From Rhynchonema sp. JSB1_4 (taxonomy: Eukaryota > Nematoda > Chromadorea > Monhysterida > Xyalidae), in assembly GCA_030248065.1 (NCBI GenBank), contig JASAMV010008776.1, forward strand, positions 27,650 to 91,649: a DNA stretch of 64,000 bases, given 5' to 3'. This document shows, piece after piece, positions 41,530 to 53,600 of the stretch. A program made the position numbers and the translations under genes. The notes below the pieces were generated by a model, which was not told where the DNA came from, searched no databases, and worked only from the letters and a program-made list of their open reading frames with translations. The stretch's first letter is position 1; the number at the start of each line of letters is the position of its first letter.

Positions 41530-41625
41530 ATGCCGGGCACGGTCGAACGCAAACCGACGACCACGGTCAGCACAATTGCCATCAAGGCTGGGGATCACAC
41601 GCGCATTGTGCTCGCTGCATTGAAG
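41530..41625 (+). CDS. CCDC141-like exon 1: N-terminus
   Basis: ATG, 32 codons, donor AAG|GTGGGT, phase 0. The peptide TTTVSTIAIKAGDHTRIVLA is the clearest similarity to the CCDC141 N-terminus. TGAAACATTA begins 5 nt into the intron. Confidence 0.85.
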
Positions 41626-44600
41626 GTGGGTGAAACATTAGGTTGTATATCGAATAACGTGTAGCCCTAGCCGTTGAATACGAAAGTGACCAACGGACAT
41701 TGTGAAAGACTGGTTCGTCTCTCAAAGCACTTGGCATTTTGAAATTTTCCCCCCCAATCAAGGTTGGAAAAAATGTTTATAAAACAAGTTTTTTAAAAAA
41801 ATTTTTTGCTCAACCCTGCCCCCAATGACCGCCGGGACTACGGCGTAGGGCACCGATGCCGTTATGCAAAAGGTTGCGAGTTCGAGTCCTCTTGGTTCCT
41901 AAGGTTTCACAATAGCAGAAAAATCAATCAGAGTTCATCATTACAGAGCGACCAATGGGTGCACCTGCGTATCGACCAAATGACGCCCGGTCTACTTGAG
42001 GTTGGTCGACATCTGGACGAAGCAGAGAACTTGTTCGCGTTGCACCAGGATCTGATGGCGCGATTGCATGCCAAGCAGGAGAATATCGAGGACTTATTGT
42101 CGCAGGTTGGTTGCTGTTGCGAGAAGAAAGGGTTTCGAAACTCGTTGAGCGCATCCGATCCGGTCTTCGTCACGTGATGCATTGATTTTCGTGATTTTGA
42201 ACATCTTTGCATTGATGACGGTATTTCAGTCTTCGACCACCGTCTCTCCACCCAGTCTCTCCACACAGGGACACCATGGGACCAACCTTTAGCTTTCGTG
42301 TCGGATTTAAGGCGGTATCAGTAATTCTAGAATGTTGTCAGTGCAAACAGTCATGTGATCGCAAAAAAGCGTGCCCGATCCGAACACATGTGATCACCAA
42401 TGAATGTCGTGCATAACAGCATAGTGTTTTGCACGTTTCACCCTGATATTTGTTTCAGGGTGGTGGTGTATCGTCAGGGCGAATACACACAAGATGGCCA
42501 CTTGACCCCAAAAAGTATAATGCAGTCTTCCTCACATTTTGCCACTTTATCAGGCCGACAAGCTTGTGTTGCAACAACGTGAATGCGATGTGCCGGTGTA
42601 CGAGGCGATGGCTGAGAGTCTGGGCACGGCGTGGAAGGATCTCAACAAACAGCTGCAGATCCGAGGCTTGTTGCTCGAAACCGCCGTGCAATTCTTCACC
42701 AATGTGGATAAGGTTGGATATTGTTTGTTTTTATAGTAACTTTTCGATGTTCACGCATTTTAAATAGAACTTGGCCGGTATGCACTTTGCTGGCATGTCT
42801 TTTTGGGGCACTTACAGTGTCACGCAACTATTTGACTTGGCTGTATGTTTTGAGAATTTTAGATCCGACCAGCCAGATAAAACTTGTTTATTGGACGTCT
42901 GGAAACAACACGTTTGCTCTGGTCGGATCTATACAATTATCAAAAACGACGTGGTCGCGGCGCGGACCACCCGGATGCCAGCAAGGTGCTTATTGGCCAT
43001 CGATCTTCCTCCGCTCGCGGATTCGCCATTTTTCATGCCATTGGGTGGACTTTTCGAAACGGTGTAAAGGTCAGTTGGGCGTAAAGGTCGGTGTAAAGTT
43101 CGGTCGAAAGCTCGGTCGGCGTAGCTCGATGTAAACGTGAAACATTGCCTGTTATTAACGTGGAATGCTTCAAGTTTACACCGAGGTCGATCACACTGAG
43201 CTGTCGACCGAGCTTTCCACCGACCTTTACACCCAACTTACCTTTACATCGTTTCGAAAATTCCACCCATAGTCTGAGATCGAAATTGGAGAGCAAGTCA
43301 AACTGAAGATGTACATTTCCAGCACGATCAACTTCGCCGCAAAATGGAACGCGAAATGCGAATTGGCTCCGAATACACCGCCAACCCGGAGATGTTGCAA
43401 CGTTGGCTGAGAGATATGGAGCAAATGCGAAAAGGTGGCACTTTTTCTGATGTATTTATGTACGTTATACTGAATACGCACCTCGGCTCGGTTGGTGACA
43501 TTTCATAACGGAACTTCTGAATCCTTTTATACTGCTAGACACATCACATCGGCAAAACAAATTCATCAACTGTGGATATTGGTAGCGTGCGTGTAGGATT
43601 AAAAATACAAGACCTTTGCCTTCAGATCTGATCGAAGCGACGGCGAAAGCGATGGAGTTCGGTCAACAGGTGATGACGCATCTGTTGAATCTGGGCAGTT
43701 TGGATGACAACCCTGAACGACCAAGGGAGATGTTGGAGGCTATTCAGAAAATCGAAGGTAGTATTCATCAGTATGTACATCCATGGAAACATCAGTGAGC
43801 TTGCTCGTCTGGTTCTGTGTCCACAGACGGATACGGTGCATAGAAACATCGTCAGTTCGGAATACACCCAATTCATGTGACCACAGAAAGGTGGGCAATT
43901 TGGTGGTCCAAACCAATTCGAGCACGTTTTCGTTGTCAGGCACGCCGAATGCCTGTCTCTAAACAACAGGTCGAAACGAGTGAAAAAAACATGCTGCTAA
44001 AAACTCACATTCACCATTTGGCCTTGCGCTGCACAAGGCACTCGTCAGGGCCGTAGGTCACTCAGATCACAACAAACCTTTCAGGCATCATGTTGAGTAT
44101 GACGGATCAATGGAAGAAGATCGAAGCCGCCTGGGAAGAGTCAGCCGAACACTGGCAGAAAGGTCAGTATAGTGCACTGGTCAACATGTCCAGTTAGCTG
44201 ATGTTTCAAACGCACCACATAAGACGTTATAGGTGCAATTGCGGCGCAATGGCGTGCTACACTGGACAAAATCGATAATTGGCTTCGATCCAACGAATCA
44301 CTCGTACAGCGACAGGACTTGGGCGACAGTGTGTACAGCGTGGAACGATTTATTAGACAGATTGAGGACCTAATCAATGAGGCCAGGGTAAGTGATTGGA
44401 ATTGAAACATCAGTTAACAAAGACTGCGTTGGATGGCGGTAAAATTGTGATACGCACGGAATCAAATTTGAATCTTTATGGTGAATTTCAGGACCAACAC
44501 GATTTGCTACAGCGCGCATCACGTGGCATCGACCAGATGACCAGCAATGACCGACCGGTGTGTCCCTGTTACCGTGAATGTTGAATAGTAGTGCCAAGTG

Positions 44601-47600
44601 CAAAGCTTTTTTAGCTTCCTGTTTTAATCCTATGAACTCGCAGCACTAATATTCTGAATGTTATTACGAGCATGCGCACGCATTTGCATTTTAATCAATT
44701 TCTTCATCTGCAATTCAGGCATTGCAACAACGCTGTCGCGCGTTGGACGAACGGTTGAACGAACTGATGAGACAATTGGAGAATCGCAAGCCCTTGCTCA
44801 ATCAGGCGCTGCAGTTCTTCAGAAATGCCGACACGGTTGGTTGGTAACTCCCAATACAGGGTAGGGATATGGGTAAAACATGGCAGTCATGTGTGGGTGA
44901 CAGCCATGCACTGGCCACATACGTAGGTGCGCGCAGTAGCCATAAAGAAGGAACGGTAGCAAACTTGGTGATAAAAATCGAATCGAATTGGGTTTGGACC
45001 GATCGCATTAATGGAGTTCGAGCCAGACATCAAATCTGAAATCGACAACAATGTCTCTATCTAATTTTGCACTGCAACTAACGTGTCACCAAACTGGCAC
45101 GAAAACATCAACATCTGGGACTGACAAAACTGACTGCCATCACAAGTATACTACCGCAGGCTGGCACCCGTTTGCACGCATTGCAAGGCGAGGTGCAGGG
45201 TGCGGATGCCGGTCGCATCGGCGCGTATGCGGGGAAGGCGAGGGAAATCGGTGGACAAGTGGTGTCGCAGGGACATTCGTTGATCAACCAAGCTGGGGGA
45301 CGGGCACAACCGGGCACCAGGGGTGTCGCTGATAAGGTACGTTGAGCGATACAAAGCGGCAGGCGATTGTCCCCGCTTTGTCTGGCTTTCTTTCTGAGGT
45401 GGGTGGTGTGCCCGAACATCATCAGTGTGTGTGTGTGTTCTAGACGGCGACGGAAAAAGACACGCGAGCTGATTATTTCGTGATCACTATACCGTATATA
45501 CCTGCCCAAGCAAACGCACAAAAACCATCACATCCAGTGCGCAACGAGGCCGTGCCGCGAGGCGCTGCGCAGTGCTGACTTCATAAACTGAAACCGCTTT
45601 TGTGGCAGAAAAACTAATATTTTGTCTCGTTCAGGTGACCGAGATCGAGTCCATCATGACACAGATCGAGAATTTGTGCACGAGCAAAAGTCGTGAGCTC
45701 ACTGAATCGTTTGACCGTGAATATCGATCGGTGAGAGCATCTTATTCATTATTTATCTCTTTCTTTTCGTCTTCATGCTAATGCGCGCGGCACTGACATT
45801 CTAAACTTCGCGAACAATTCAGATCCACCAATGGATGGTGGACGTTTGCGAGCACTTTCTGCACACCAATCGATACATGGGTGAAACATTGGTGGACATC
45901 AATAATTTTATCAGCAAATATCGTGGATTCATCGATGAGCTGTCGGTTCGTGAAATCTGCTGAGAACATTGAAAATACTGTGCTGACTGTATTTAGGTTG
46001 ATATTGTCGGTTTCGCGACCACGGAGCTTCATGATGCTCGAGTATTATTTTAAGTTTGAAAATTCCTCAGTGGATTGGAAGTTCTTCCGGACGCAACTTT
46101 ACGTTGGTCAGATTCGGAAGTCCCAAGAAATCAAGAAATTTACATGGTTTACAATTTACATCGATCCCCAAATTCACCCAAAATGTGACGTATTTTCAGC
46201 ATCGCGAGGGCGAGATCTACAACATCGGGCAGCGTGCGCGTGCGGCGAATTCGCCCGATTTGATTCGTCAGGCGCAGGAATTGCAGAAAAAATACGAACA
46301 CGTCAAATCGACGGCCGAACGTCGATTGGCACTCGCCAACCTGTACCTGAACTCGGTCAAGTACATCAGTGAGGTCGGTGGTTGGTCGAAGATTATATTC
46401 ACAATGCGATGTGTAGTCTAAGAGACCTGATTGTCCAGAACAGAAACAGCATGTAGGTACTCACGAAAAAAGCATCTTTGGATTAACGCAGCCGTTTGAT
46501 GCATTCGTACTGAAGATGACCTGATGCACCAGCCGTCTGTGAAACGTGCAACAAAAAAACACACTGTATAGGTAACTCATTTTGGAGAACGTTGAGTCTT
46601 TCCGTGCGAAGGCAGATACGACATGGTTCAAGCAACGCTGTTCGTTTATCATTTATGACCTTGTCCTTGCGCTTTGTGAATATGACCTACACTGTAATAT
46701 ATTGTACCTACCGTTTGTGCTGAATCTGTAACTCGACACTACTGCTAACTCGGCACTGGAATTCTGGTCTAAAAATGAAAGTGCGGGTGGCCGCGCCTTT
46801 GAACTGATTTTGGAACAGTGGTTGTTTTTCAGCGGGCGGCTTTGGTTTCCGTTCCTTTGTTCCAGAAATACATTATCCGGCCGTTCTTCCTTTCTTTCTG
46901 AACTCCTTCCCATTCCCTCAGATTCAGAAAGGCATAAGCGACAAGCTGCTGGATGATGTTTCAGTACCAAACGAACTTTCGGTTCAGGCGCATGCCCTCG
47001 ATTTAGGAATGGACACGCATGCTTCATTCAAGCTAAGCACTCAAATCTGAGCCCGCACCAATATGTTTCAGTCATCAGCCACATTCGACTCAATGGAGTC
47101 CCTAATCACGACCGCACCGCCGGGCGAACTGCGCGCGCAACACGAATTGCAGGAAATGTGGACGTCGATCGAGACCATCATTCGAAAGATAAAGGATTTC
47201 AATGGCAAATTCACCACCGAATCGCGATCCGTTGGTGGGTTGCTGAGCTGAATGGAAGAGTTTTAATCCCGATTGACAAGGCCCAGTGGGATATATATCT
47301 TTTCTGACTTTGAGATGGTATGGAAAATGGTCAGTGGCAACAGCTATGTATCCAACAGCTCACGGTGACTGGTACATCAAAAGTGGGCATCGAATAGGAT
47401 TCACATTAGTTTTATTTATAGTGGAGCGAATCAGTCGAGCCGAGTCCGATCCTCTACTTATCACCACGTTTGATACCGCCATACTGAGATATTGTCAAAC
47501 ACAATGAATTTGACGTTTCACCAATCACATAAATACCGTATATATAAACTCATTGCAGCCGTTAACGATCGTGGTTTCGACCTCGACTCATCAGCACGTC

Positions 47601-50600
47601 GCCTGCAACAGGCGGAGATTGAGGCGGAGGAACGTCGACGTCGACTGAATGAACGATGGACGAAATGGAGGGAGGCACAACAACAGATGCAACAACTCAC
47701 CAGGGTCATTGAGGAGGTCGGATGAACTCACGTGTTATAGTATGTGCCTGCCTAGCAAAGAAAAGTCGATAATGCACCTGTCTATGGCTCACATTTTTGC
47801 TGTATCATAAAGCACAATGGCTGTGCTTTGACACAATGGCTTATGTGCCATTTTGGCATTGATATTGAGCCAACGACGTTCGTCAATCGGCCTAAGACAA
47901 GTCGTGCGTGACGTGAACGACACAAAGCGGGCAGCGCATACCAGTTCCCCATAACTGCTATCCAAGTGAATGTTTCATACCCTGCCCCTACAGGTCGAAT
48001 ATTGGATCCAAGAGGTGACCGAGGTGATCATCGACACCGAAAAGCGAACGGAACGAACGCGCACATCTGAGGAAGTAAACAGTCTGTTGCGAGTGTTGGA
48101 CCCGTATGATCGACAGAAGACGGGCATCGAGCACAAACTGCATCATGCTGAACAACAGGCGTCTGAGTTGAGAGGTGGGAAGACTGTGAAACATCTGTTG
48201 TGATTGTAAGTCAGTGTGCGCAACCCTGTCGAGTCAGTGCAAAGCCACATGTACATATGTAGCATAATCGCTAGACAAGCTAGAGTTTTGAGACAAAATT
48301 GACGACCCCCTTGGACATCCGGGACCGGCATCCCAGTTCGTGATCGGAATGGATCGGCACTGTCTTGGTCACATGATGTTTGCAGACTTACTGTGCTTAT
48401 ACCACAAATTTCGAAGTGACCTCAGTAAATAATTGCTGATATCATTGATGGAAAAAACTCACACAAACTGTAAGATCCGATCGCCAAGTTTTAAAACGTC
48501 TAAGCTCTGAAGCCCAAATATTGAAACATCACCGTGATAATTTTGCATTTACAGTCGAGGAGACGGAGCATCGTGTGAACACGACCCGACGAAAGTACAA
48601 GACCATAGTTGATCGATTGGTGGAGATGCGACACCATCTGACTTCATTAGTACAGACGTTCCAGGCAAAGGAACTGCAGGTTGGCAGTTGGTTTTGTCAT
48701 TCAATTGTGCCAGTCATTGGCGCATAAACACATTATGATGTTATGTTTTCAGGAGGCAATGAAACCGCCGAAATTCTCCCAAATGCTGCAGGACGGATTT
48801 GTGAGTTGACCTGATGTACCCATTTCGCGCTTTTATTGTGACAGCGACATTGGTCCTCAAATTGTCATTCATAAATCTGTTGAATACAGCAGCTTCTCGC
48901 ATGTGGTATTTCCTTCTCATATTTTCCTCCGTTTAGCGCATGTCATTGCAACAAGGACACACAGTACTATCTTACAACTCTATCTGGGGATGATAAATAC
49001 AAACATTTATGCGCGCGGCACCAACATTCTACATACCTAAGCGTTTTTTTTTGCATCGCGCAGATTGATGAGGGCCGTTTCTTCGAGTTCCAATGTCGCG
49101 TGCAGGCCGACCCCGAGCCGTCGGTGACCTGGTACAAAGACGGGCTGTCGCTGAGCGGATCCGCTGACTATCGGACCACGTACAATAACGGTTGGCCTGT
49201 GTGATAAACTGGTCACCCTACCTACCTAACTGTGAATGACGGTGTGTATTATCAATACATGTTGAATCCTGATGCAAGATCACGTGAGCAAGCCAAGACT
49301 TGATCGACCACCCAACCAACAAGTTTGATAATCGTCAATGAACTCGAATCCTCACTTGGTGCCCTACACAGGTTTGTGCACCTTGACCGTACAACATGCG
49401 TATGTGGAGGACTCAGCCGTGTACACGTGTCGTGCGAGCAACGAAGCGGGCACTGCCGAAACTCGGGCCCGACTCACCGTTCGAGGTTGGTTATTGGAAA
49501 ATAGAGAATAGTCCGATATTTCGGTCCAAAGAGTAGATCAATATAATATCTAATTCAATCGCTTTGCCACGTGCGTTGCATTTTGTCACGTTAATCAGTT
49601 TAGTCAATCGGAGTTGTTTGCACTAAAAATGCAGACCGACCTTCCATAGATGTTCTATTTATAAGCACTAGGAGCGAGCGCAATTGATGTCTGATGACTG
49701 AAAGACATCTCATTGAGTACGGAAGCAACCAAACACAATCGTCCTTAGTTCAGGTGTACCGAAAGGCCACGCGCCAACCATATCACCGACTTTGGTCAAC
49801 CAGGTGGTCATGGAGGGGCAACGGATAGCGTTCGAAACAAAGATCACCGGTGAACCCGCTCCCGACATTAAATGGCACGTTTTTTTTGAAAATTATCATT
49901 ACACTAATTAATCATCATCAATCTATACCACTAAAACAGGAAGACGTATGTATGTATGTCTGTGGCCCCCTCCCTCGGAGGTGCGAACGGGTCAATTTTC
50001 ACGGGTAGCTTTGGGTATGCTAACGGGTCTTTTCGGGGGGAGGGGTGGTGGCACGGCACGGGCGCGGCGCTGTAGCCGGGCCGTAGGCGCGAGTCCCGTC
50101 TAGTTCGCATAAATTAAAGAATCACAGAGTCACCGTGCAGTACGTCCCAAACTGATCCAGGTTCCACAATGATCGTCAGATTTTCTCAGCGGGCGAGATT
50201 CAACTGATCGCCGAGCGCAACGGCTGGTACAAATGTGTGGTCACAAAAGCATCGGCCGACCATCACGGATTGTATCGAGTCGAGGTGGGTGCCCGAACTA
50301 TAGTAGTTCCCGAAGGCTTATCGTAAAAAGGTTGACGCGCACTTCTGCCCAAGGTTTTGTTGACTAAAAATTTAGCGTAGTTGTATTTGCGTGCAATGAC
50401 CGCAAACGTTTGGTGGAACTGTTTGGCAGATCCCAATAGATAATGTGCGTTAACGACATTGCTTCGTCAACCATTTCAGAATTGGCCATGCAGAGTACCG
50501 TTCCCTTGCTGTTTTAGGCCTCGAACCAGCACGGCAGCGACCGATCGCAGGCCCTGCTCACCGTACAGCCCATTCAGCCACGTGTGGTCACAGAAGAATA

Positions 50601-53600
50601 TTTCGAACAACACACAGGTTCCATCGTTCAACTTTGTGACTTATTTATTTCGTTTTTATGGTCATGCGATGATGTCTTGTCACGTGTTGTTGTACAGTTA
50701 CTCACTGTGTTAATTGAGCAACGTCACCCCTTCAGGTGCGTGCGTAAACACGCAAAATCGATCACATAATCGTTGCCGAAGCAACTACTAAATTGAACAA
50801 TGCATAGACATCCAGAAAAGCAAGGACAATGTGGAGTACAAACTTTCCAATGATGATTGTGCAGGCTACAGTCCATCAGCGACCGCGCCCGAGTTCGTTC
50901 GTCCGTTTTCGTCCGAGTACCAGCTGCGAATCGGCACGAAAGCACGACTCGAATGTGTGCTGGTCGGCAATCCACGACCGAAAGTACAATGGGTTGGTGA
51001 CCGTAAATATTCCTGTTTTTATATCAGTGCAGCCCGCTCCACACTTATGCGCAGAGTATTAATATTTTCGATTTTTCACACTCACCGCCCCGTTGCAGCT
51101 GTTCAACGGCCGTCCGCTGTTGCCCCAGAACGAGCTGTGCACATTCAGCAATTTGGGTGACACCTACGCAATCGTGATCGCACGAGTTGGGCCTGAACAT
51201 CAGGCAAGCTATACATACGCATGAACGATGCACTTAATTTATGTCAAAAGGCGGGTTTAGAAAAGGGGGCAATGACCTCATCATTTTTTTTTCAGGGAAC
51301 CTGGGAGTTGCGAGCTGAGAATATTCGTGGTCAGGCCGAATGCATCACAAAGACGACCGTGTCGCACACGCAGGAAGGTCGGTGTCATCGAAAGCTTATG
51401 GCTGTTTGGAGCCGTGCCCATAAACGCACTACATACAGATTACATGTAGTTCAAATTTCCGAGCAAATACAGTATGTAGTCAGGTGTAATTAAAATATTT
51501 GACGAAGAAACTTTTCTGTGAACTGCGTCAGTGCATTGCGTTGGGGAACGCTCTATAGTCGCCAACAACGTAACCATCAGTTATGTACTGGGTAGCAAAC
51601 ATGATGATCGGATCAGATTGACATGGTGAGCGCTCATGAACCGTTCCAATCATCACAATGTTTCAGAGTCTCAGTCATGGGCCGTGCGTCAGACGTACAA
51701 GGCCGTCAGCCCGATGCCCACGGGCACCCCGCCACATTTCAGTCAAACCCTGGTGTCCGTGGTGTGCACTGTTGGTGAGGAATGCAAGTTCGAGGGCACT
51801 GTCACTGGTCAGTTTGTTGATGTTTCACAGATTAAAAATTAACTAGACCCAAATTATTTTCCAGTGATCATTTAGATGCAGCAAATTATGATGACGTTAA
51901 TGCCGTTTTACGCCAATGTGAAATTTGGTCGCAGCGTCGCATGTGTCTTTGGGGTCGCATGTGACCATCTGGTGCATTCGCACTGACGATGACCTGGTGC
52001 ACCGTCGTCTGTGGAAACCGTGGTCGAATTGGGGCCATCAAAAATCTGCCTTCGACGCATTAACGAGCACAAGCCCATGTTTATGTTTTGCACAGCCAAT
52101 CACATTGTTATCCGGCTGATGTTTCACAGTTTGACGTTATTAAACCACACGACCATAATACAGTATTGAAGCAGCTGCTAACATCGTTGCTATGTAAATG
52201 TTTCACGTGCTTGCTGCCTTGCTGTTTCAGGCAGTCCACCACCCGAGATCACGTGGACCAAGGACGGTCAGCCGTTCAATCCGAACGCGTATCCGAATGT
52301 TCGATTCCAGAATGCGAACGGTCACGTGACGTTGACCTTTATCAACGCCCACCCTGATAATTCAGGCAAATACACGTGCACAGCCAAGAATCAGGTGGGA
52401 GTGGCGACCAGCAGCGCACAGATTGTCGTGCAAAGTTAGTGGTCATACTGATCTTTAATTTGATGTTTCAATATTTCGTTACTTCATGCTGTGCGGGGCA
52501 AATGCGAAATATTTTACTATTCGGCACTTGTGCGTTTGGGTATAGAGCATTCGAGCACTACCACTGCTTGTGAGTTGGGTTGTGGACGGGGTGTGTTTAC
52601 GAGCTTCTGTGAAATCTGCTCCACCAACAAGTTCAAACGAAAGAGCGTGGCCCCAGCGCGTGCGGGCGTGTGCGCTTTGCGCTATGAAACTCATATGGCA
52701 TCGATTCTGGACAACTCTGGAAGCAAACAGGCTTTCAAAAGCCGCTCGAAAGTCAGATTTCGGACTTTCTTGCTACACATTAGTCACAACCGTTTTATTT
52801 TTGATCGCGCAGAAGAATTTTGATCCGTTCGGGTTCAAACTTCAGAAACGTCCAAAAGTATTTGCAGTGCACAATCTTTAGACGCTTTACATATGTACAC
52901 ATGTACAATAATGTACGTACCGTGGTATGTCACCGCAGCAACGATGCTGTACAAAAATCATCAACTCCCTCCACAAATATCATGGCAAGCAATCCAAAAC
53001 CACCATTTTTACAAAAAGAACGCAAAAACCTAATATTGTTGAACACCCAACAAACAGCTCAGAAATCGTCAGCCCAAATGGTCTCATCATTGAACACAAA
53101 CGGAGGCGAGCCAGCACGTTTCATGCTGGGCGCCACGCGACGCGCTTTGTCGGCGCTGAAAATGGCTGATGGTTCACAAATGGACATGGGAGTTCACAGA
53201 CAGATGGGATGGGTTTCCGAAAGAAAATGCAGTACCTACATATATCATGGTCTCGGTTTTTTTCTGAACTCTGGTATTTTTTAGATATGCATATCATCCC
53301 AAATTTGACCAGCATAAAAGTTGGTAAAAAAGAACCAGTTACAGTATGTATTATGCTGGACAAAACGTAAATCTCGAGACATTCCACAACATTGATGCGA
53401 TCCGACTGCAGCGTTACCGGAACACGAAAGTGATGTGAATGAAGATCACAAACAAATGAACGAACCTTTTCTGCGCGCCATTCTGCGGCCGAATGAAGTT
53501 CTGATGCCACCACGCGTTCTGCCAGGCGTCATTTTCGGCTCGTTTCACGCCATCAAATGTTTCACCACCCTCAAAATGCTGTTGATGGCGTTTGCTTGGC

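Noticed and set aside
41840..41905. tRNA-like B box (GAGTTCGAGTCC) with a possible upstream A-box-like segment
   Set aside because: T and acceptor stems do not pair and no anticodon arm forms; at best a decayed tRNA-related repeat.
46956..47000. Possible extra exon after TGATGTTTCAG in CCDC141-like intron 13
   Set aside because: The phase-0 reading stops within 14 codons and exons 13 and 14 already join in frame.
52820..53284. 154-codon open frame in intron 28
   Set aside because: No signal peptide or domain, and it covers the microsatellite near 52900; unlikely to be coding.
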